Origin: Methanocella_A sp963792125
Lineage (GTDB): Archaea > Halobacteriota > Methanocellia > Methanocellales > Methanocellaceae
Direction of reading: 5' to 3'
DNA length: 64,000 nucleotides
Assembly: GCA_963792125.1 (NCBI GenBank)
Contig: CAWBVA010000013.1
Coordinates: 124,001-188,000, forward strand
Part shown: one piece after another, positions 60,293-64,000 of the stretch
Layout of the letters: each line of letters opens with the position of its first letter
Numbering within the stretch: the first letter of the stretch is position 1
Notes under the pieces: generated by a model
What the model was told of the DNA's origin: nothing
Database searches by the model: none
The model's input: the letters and a program-made list of their open reading frames with translations, nothing else
Position numbers and translations under genes: made by a program

Positions 60293-62662
60293 TCACCTGA
60301 GCAGCCGCATGCCGTTCAGGATGACAATGATCGCCGCGCCCGTGTCGGCGAACATGGCCATCCACAGGTTGGACAGCCCGATCAGTGTCAGGACAATGAA
60401 GGCGAGCTTGATGACCAGCGAGAACGTGACGTTCTGCCAGATCACACCCATAGTGCGCCTGCCGAGCCGGACCAGGTACTCCAGTCTGGTCAGGTCGTTG
60501 GACATCAGGGCGATGTCAGCTGTCTCGATGGCCGTATCCGAGCCGGTCGCGCCCATGGCGATCCCTATGCTCGCTTCCGCGAGCGCCGGGGCGTCGTTGA
60601 CGCCGTCGCCTACCATGGCCACGTGGCCGTACTTCTGTTTCAGCTCCGTAATCCTGGCAACCTTGTCCTGGGGCAGCAGTGTGGCATAGTATTCGTCCAC
60701 TCCTGTCCTGCCTGCAATTACCCGGGCCGTGCTCTCGCTGTCCCCGGTGAGCATCACGAGGTGAGGGATGTCTGCACTGTGAAGCCCTTTGACCGCTGCC
60801 TCGCTGTTACTGCGCACCCGGTCCATGATACCGAAGACGGCCATGACACCCTGCGGCCCGCTGAGCAGGACAGTGGTCATGCCCTCGTTCTCGAAATGTG
60901 CGACCTCCGCCTGCGCGGCGGCCGGCAGCGTCCTGAACATACGGGAGCCGCCGATCTCGTACCTGACGCCGTTCACCTGTGCGCTCACGCCCATGCCGGG
61001 CGTCGCCTCGAAGGATTCGACCCGCTGCAGGCTGAGCATGCCCCCACGGCCGTTCGCTCTCATGATAGCCGAGGCCAGCGGGTGTTCCGACCGCTGCTCG
61101 ATCGCGGCGGCGATGCGGATGGCCTCCTCTTTCGTGCACCCGAAGGTGGCGATGTCGACGACTTCCGGCCTGCCTTCGGTCAGCGTGCCGGTCTTGTCGA
61201 ACGCGATAGCCCGGATACGGCTGCATTCCTCAAGATAAGTGCCGCCTTTGATGAGCACGCCGTGGCGCGATGCGTTGCCGATGGCCGCAACGATCGAGAC
61301 AGGCGTGGAGATGACCAGCGCGCAGGGGCAGGCGATGACCAGCAGCACCAGCGCCCGGTAGAACCACGGGTCGAACGGCTGGCCAAGCAATGGCGGCAGC
61401 ACCGCGATGCACAGTGCGGTAACGAGGACGATCGGCGTGTAATACTTTGCGAACCGGTCCACGAACTCCTGCGTCGGCGCTTTACGGCCCTGCGCTTCCT
61501 CGACCATGTGCACGATCTTAGTGAGAGTGTTGTCTTCGTAGGTCGAGGTGACCCTGACCTCGAGTGTGCCATGTTCGTTCAGCGTGCCCGCGAAGACCTC
61601 GCTGCCCCGCATCTTCGCCTCTGGCAGTGATTCGCCGGTGATCGGGGCCTGGTTCACCGTGGATGTGCCAGCCACGACAACGCCGTCCATGGCGATGCGC
61701 TCCCCGGGCCGGATGACCATGACCTCGCCGGGCACGATATCCCTGGCAGGCTTCTTCATCTCGATGCCGTCCTTGAGCACGCTGGCGTCGCCTGGCGACA
61801 GGGACACGAGCGACTTGATCGAGTTGCGCGTCCGGTCGAGGGTATAAGCCTGCAGGGCGTAGCCCACGGCGAACAGGAAGATGACCGCGGCCGCTTCTTC
61901 CCACAGGTTGATCAGGATAGCGCCTGCCACGGCGATGGTCATCAGCAGGTTCATGTCGGGGGTGAGCGCTTTCACCGAATAGAGGGCGCTGCGGAACACA
62001 TAAAAGCCCCCGAAGACGATGGCGAACGCAAAAGCGATGATCGGCACGTACCAGGGGAGGCCGAAGAACGACGCAGCCATGCCAGCGGCAAGTCCGACGC
62101 CGGCGAGTACGGCGGAGATGGCTCTCTGGTACTTTTTATAGAATGGCTCTTCCTTTTTGCCATTATTAAGCATCTTATACGCGTAGCCCATACCGGAGAT
62201 CGCCTTGCCGATCTTCTCTGGACCTGCCGAGTGCTCTACGGAGAGAATTGCGGCGGCGAAGTTCATCCTCGCGCTGGAGACGCCGGGCATGCCTGCCACG
62301 TATTTCTCCAGCTTCACGGCGCAGTCATAGCAGTCCAGCCCATCGATCTCGAACTCGTCGACCCGGGCGCCTTCCAGCGTGGCCCGGTACCCCGCGTTGT
62401 CGATGGCTTTTAAAATGTTTTTCAGGTTGCCACAGTGCTCGACGGTCACGATCCCGGCGGCGAAGTTCATATCGACGTGCTCCACGCCTGGGATCGATTT
62501 CAGCGACGCTGCCAGCTTCTCCGCGCAGTCGGCGCAGTCCAGCCCGGCCATCCGTATCCGGTCTTTCCTGCAGCCCTTTCCGGCAACGGCTGACGTAAGC
62601 GGTTCCTGTGCTCCCTGGTTGCACTGGCAACTACTGTCCGTACATGTTTTTTCCTCTGTCAT
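60293..62662 (-). CDS. cadA: Zn/Cd/Pb-type P1B ATPase
   Basis: 789 residues. Exports Zn, Cd or Pb from the cytosol with ATP. Two N-terminal heavy-metal domains (GLDCADC with C43/C46, GLDCYDC with C111/C114), eight membrane helices, the CPC motif VIACPCALV (445-447), phosphorylation motif FDKTGTLTEG (Asp489), HP motif SEHPLA and hinge VGDGVNDAPALAEA. A Cys-rich extension at the N-terminus (CTDSSCQCNQ) may add a metal site. Follows the ArsR gene by 9 bases; the pair is a metal-resistance operon. Confidence 0.95.
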   Translation of the reverse strand: MTEEKTCTDSSCQCNQGAQEPLTSAVAGKGCRKDRIRMAGLDCADCAEKLAASLKSIPGVEHVDMNFAAGIVTVEHCGNLKNILKAIDNAGYRATLEGARVDEFEIDGLDCYDCAVKLEKYVAGMPGVSSARMNFAAAILSVEHSAGPEKIGKAISGMGYAYKMLNNGKKEEPFYKKYQRAISAVLAGVGLAAGMAASFFGLPWYVPIIAFAFAIVFGGFYVFRSALYSVKALTPDMNLLMTIAVAGAILINLWEEAAAVIFLFAVGYALQAYTLDRTRNSIKSLVSLSPGDASVLKDGIEMKKPARDIVPGEVMVIRPGERIAMDGVVVAGTSTVNQAPITGESLPEAKMRGSEVFAGTLNEHGTLEVRVTSTYEDNTLTKIVHMVEEAQGRKAPTQEFVDRFAKYYTPIVLVTALCIAVLPPLLGQPFDPWFYRALVLLVIACPCALVISTPVSIVAAIGNASRHGVLIKGGTYLEECSRIRAIAFDKTGTLTEGRPEVVDIATFGCTKEEAIRIAAAIEQRSEHPLASAIMRANGRGGMLSLQRVESFEATPGMGVSAQVNGVRYEIGGSRMFRTLPAAAQAEVAHFENEGMTTVLLSGPQGVMAVFGIMDRVRSNSEAAVKGLHSADIPHLVMLTGDSESTARVIAGRTGVDEYYATLLPQDKVARITELKQKYGHVAMVGDGVNDAPALAEASIGIAMGATGSDTAIETADIALMSNDLTRLEYLVRLGRRTMGVIWQNVTFSLVIKLAFIVLTLIGLSNLWMAMFADTGAAIIVILNGMRLLR

Positions 62663-62671
62663 CCCTGTACC

Positions 62672-62998
62672 TCAACTGTGTCCGATATGTTCCATGCCCT
62701 GCTCGAACAGCTCTTTGACATGGGCGTCGTCGACGGAGTAGTATATCCATTTGCCTTCGCGGCGCGATTTGACCACCCTGTGGGCTTTGAGCGTGTGAAG
62801 CTGGTGTGAGATCGCCGACTGGGTCATGCCCAGGCGGCTGGCAATCTCCTGTACCCGCAGTTCTCCCCCGGAAAGCACGTCGAGAATGCGCAGCCGTGTG
62901 GCATCGCCCAGCACCTTGAACAGCTCGGAGGCCTGGACAAAGTCCTCGATGCTCAACTGCTTTTCCTTGTCCCCCAATGCATTAGAATGCTTGAACAT
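62672..62998 (-). CDS. ArsR/SmtB-family metal-sensing repressor
   Basis: 108 residues. Winged helix with LFKVLGDATRLRILDVLSGG and MTQSAISHQLHTLKAHRVVK. The C-terminal helix carries D-x-H-x10-H-x2-H in DDAHVKELFEQGMEHIGH, the alpha5 zinc site of SmtB/CzrA-type sensors. It should repress itself and cadA until zinc or a similar metal binds. ATG 62998 sits in the operator described next. Confidence 0.94.
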   Translation of the reverse strand: MFKHSNALGDKEKQLSIEDFVQASELFKVLGDATRLRILDVLSGGELRVQEIASRLGMTQSAISHQLHTLKAHRVVKSRREGKWIYYSVDDAHVKELFEQGMEHIGHS

Positions 62999-63036
62999 AT
63001 GAGTATGTATTCATATATAATCAAATTATTTATACT
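62997..63036 (-). promoter_or_regulatory. arsR-cadA promoter with SmtB-type operator
   Basis: The inverted repeat ATATGAGTATGTATTCATAT (62997-63016) is the imperfect TGA-N8-TCA palindrome typical of SmtB/ArsR operators. A TATA-like AGTATAAATAATTT (63023-63036) lies directly upstream of it on the minus strand, so a bound repressor would cover the transcription start. Confidence 0.75.
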
Positions 63037-63057
63037 TTTCCCGAAACTCGAAAAAAA

Positions 63058-63130
63058 TTACACAAAGGGCATGGAGGGCAACTGGTTTTTGGGGAGCTGT
63101 CAGGGGTTTTTGTTCTAAAAAAGACCCCTG
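63058..63130. repeat. CACAAAGG fragment and adjacent hairpin
   Basis: ACACAAAGGGCATGGAGGGC is a single arm of the palindromic-repeat family. Nearby CAGGGGT (63101-63107) and ACCCCTG (63124-63130), extended by T-run and A-run, form a separate hairpin in the otherwise gene-free spacer before srp54. Confidence 0.5.
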
Positions 63131-63217
63131 GCTCGCGAAAACCAGCAGTCTCCGTGTAATCGATCGGAAATAAAATATATAAGTTATTATAAAATTAAGT
63201 AAGCAGCAGTACACAAT

Positions 63218-63250
63218 GTTTATATGCAATTTGGCCGGATTATAATCCGG
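63218..63250 (+). promoter_or_regulatory. srp54 promoter with perfect 16-bp palindrome
   Basis: A TATA-like TGTTTATATGC (63218-63228) is followed by CCGGATTATAATCCGG (63235-63250), a perfect palindrome near the expected start of transcription and about 80 bases before the srp54 ATG. Could be an operator or a 5' hairpin. Confidence 0.45.
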
Positions 63251-63328
63251 ACAACATATCAATAATACGTACAAAATGCGAACAATAACCGTACAGTCGT
63301 ACGTGCAATACTGATAAGAGAGAATATT

Positions 63329-64000
63329 ATGGTACTCGACAACCTCGGTAACTCGCTAAAAGATGCGGTGAAAAAGCTGGCCAACGCCGGTAAGATCGAC
63401 CGGCAGGTCATCGACGAAGTGGTCAAGGACATCCAGCGGGCGATGATCCAGGCCGACGTTAACGTCCGGCTGGTCATGCAGCTCTCGAACCAGATCAAGA
63501 ACCGTGCCCTGACCGAGGCGCCTCCCGCAGGGATGGACTCCAGGGAGCACGTGCTGCGGATCGTGTACACCGAGCTTGTCAACATCGTCGGCAGGACTAC
63601 CCAGATCGCTCTGGAGCCCCAGACCATCATGATGGTCGGCCTGCAGGGCTCCGGCAAGACGACTACGTCAGCCAAGATTGCGCGCTATTTCTCGCGCAAG
63701 GGCCTGAAGCCTGCAGTCATCTGCGCCGACACCTTCCGGCCAGGCGCCTACGACCAGTTAAGCCAGCTATGCGAGAAGCTGGGTGTGGCATTCTACGGCG
63801 AACCAGGCAACACTGACGCGGTAGCCATCGTGAGGAACGGCCTGAAGGAGATGGCGAAGTACGACGTGAAGATCGTCGACACGGCCGGCCGTCATGCGCT
63901 GGAGACCGAGCTCATCCAGGAAATGAAGGATATTTACTCGCTCGCCCCGTTTACCCATAAGCTCCTCGTGCTGGACGCGGCCATCGGCCAGCAGGCAAGC
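63329..64000 (+). CDS. srp54: Signal recognition particle protein SRP54 (partial, C-terminus off window)
   Basis: The GTPase that, with 7S RNA, targets nascent membrane proteins. The visible 224 residues include the N domain (LGNSLKDAVKKLANAGKIDR) and the G domain: G1 MVGLQGSGKTTTSAKIA, ADTFRPGAYDQLSQL, G3 IVDTAGRHALETELI, and VLDAAIGQQAS. GAGAG precedes ATG 63329. The M domain lies beyond the window. Confidence 0.96.
   Translation, partial: MVLDNLGNSLKDAVKKLANAGKIDRQVIDEVVKDIQRAMIQADVNVRLVMQLSNQIKNRALTEAPPAGMDSREHVLRIVYTELVNIVGRTTQIALEPQTIMMVGLQGSGKTTTSAKIARYFSRKGLKPAVICADTFRPGAYDQLSQLCEKLGVAFYGEPGNTDAVAIVRNGLKEMAKYDVKIVDTAGRHALETELIQEMKDIYSLAPFTHKLLVLDAAIGQQAS

Overview
The window is a gene-dense, GC-rich stretch of a methanogenic euryarchaeon, most likely Methanocellales (Methanocella, Rice Cluster I). 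This placement is inferred from gene content, not from a search. Supporting genes are an archaeal SMC-ScpA-ScpB condensin operon, Sep-tRNA:Cys-tRNA synthase (pscS), a coenzyme F420H2-oxidase type flavodiiron protein (fprA), ribosomal protein S3Ae, XPD helicase, Nob1, transcription factor S, PCNA, primase large subunit, an archaeal histone, type IA topoisomerase, NadM and SRP54. Promoters look archaeal: TATA boxes 22-35 bases before starts, several apparently leaderless, plus GGAGG-type ribosome sites inside operons.

Layout. 0-7 kb (minus): AdoMet synthetase (cut by the window edge), an alpha/beta hydrolase, then a coiled-coil protein, smc, scpA and scpB as one operon. 7-15 kb: fprA, mtnA, an ACT protein, pscS, a KGG protein, a HEAT-repeat protein, rps3ae. 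15-24 kb: a transglutaminase-like membrane protein, xpd, a phosphoesterase, nob1, a surface cluster (pilin-like, membrane, secreted caspase-fold), gfcR. 24-29 kb: a 5'-truncated dehydrogenase, nadM, a CDP-alcohol transferase, PHP, Nudix, DUF4405 and a Tat lipoprotein. 28.8-34 kb: tfs, pcn, priL and a DnaJ-Zn/S1/OB/DHH nuclease-like protein form an information-processing block. 34-42.6 kb: a copper-storage-like protein, tRNA-Val, a CDF transporter, SemiSWEET, two hemerythrins, a DUF457-type membrane protein, topA. 42.6-43.8 kb is an AT-rich island. 43.8-48.5 kb: padR with an ABC exporter, an RNase H-like protein, rubredoxin and small proteins. 48.7-54.6 kb: two paralogous secreted proteins flanking a decayed ABC-2 permease, membrane and TPR proteins, a beta-CASP nuclease. 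54.8-60 kb: histone, panE, DNA methyltransferase, a wHTH protein, hflX, DUF2209, nitroreductase. 60-63 kb: a zinc/cadmium P-type ATPase with its ArsR/SmtB repressor. The window ends inside srp54.

Two overarching observations matter for any user. First, at least eleven genes between 27.8 and 59.6 kb carry single-base indels (ten +1, one -1), including essential ones (pcn, topA). Correcting them restores full-length family-like products, so most are probably sequence or assembly errors. They create false features such as a 673-residue PanE-methyltransferase 'fusion'. Second, a family of long palindromic repeats built on CACAGAGG units sits in at least nine intergenic spacers, often immediately beside stop codons.
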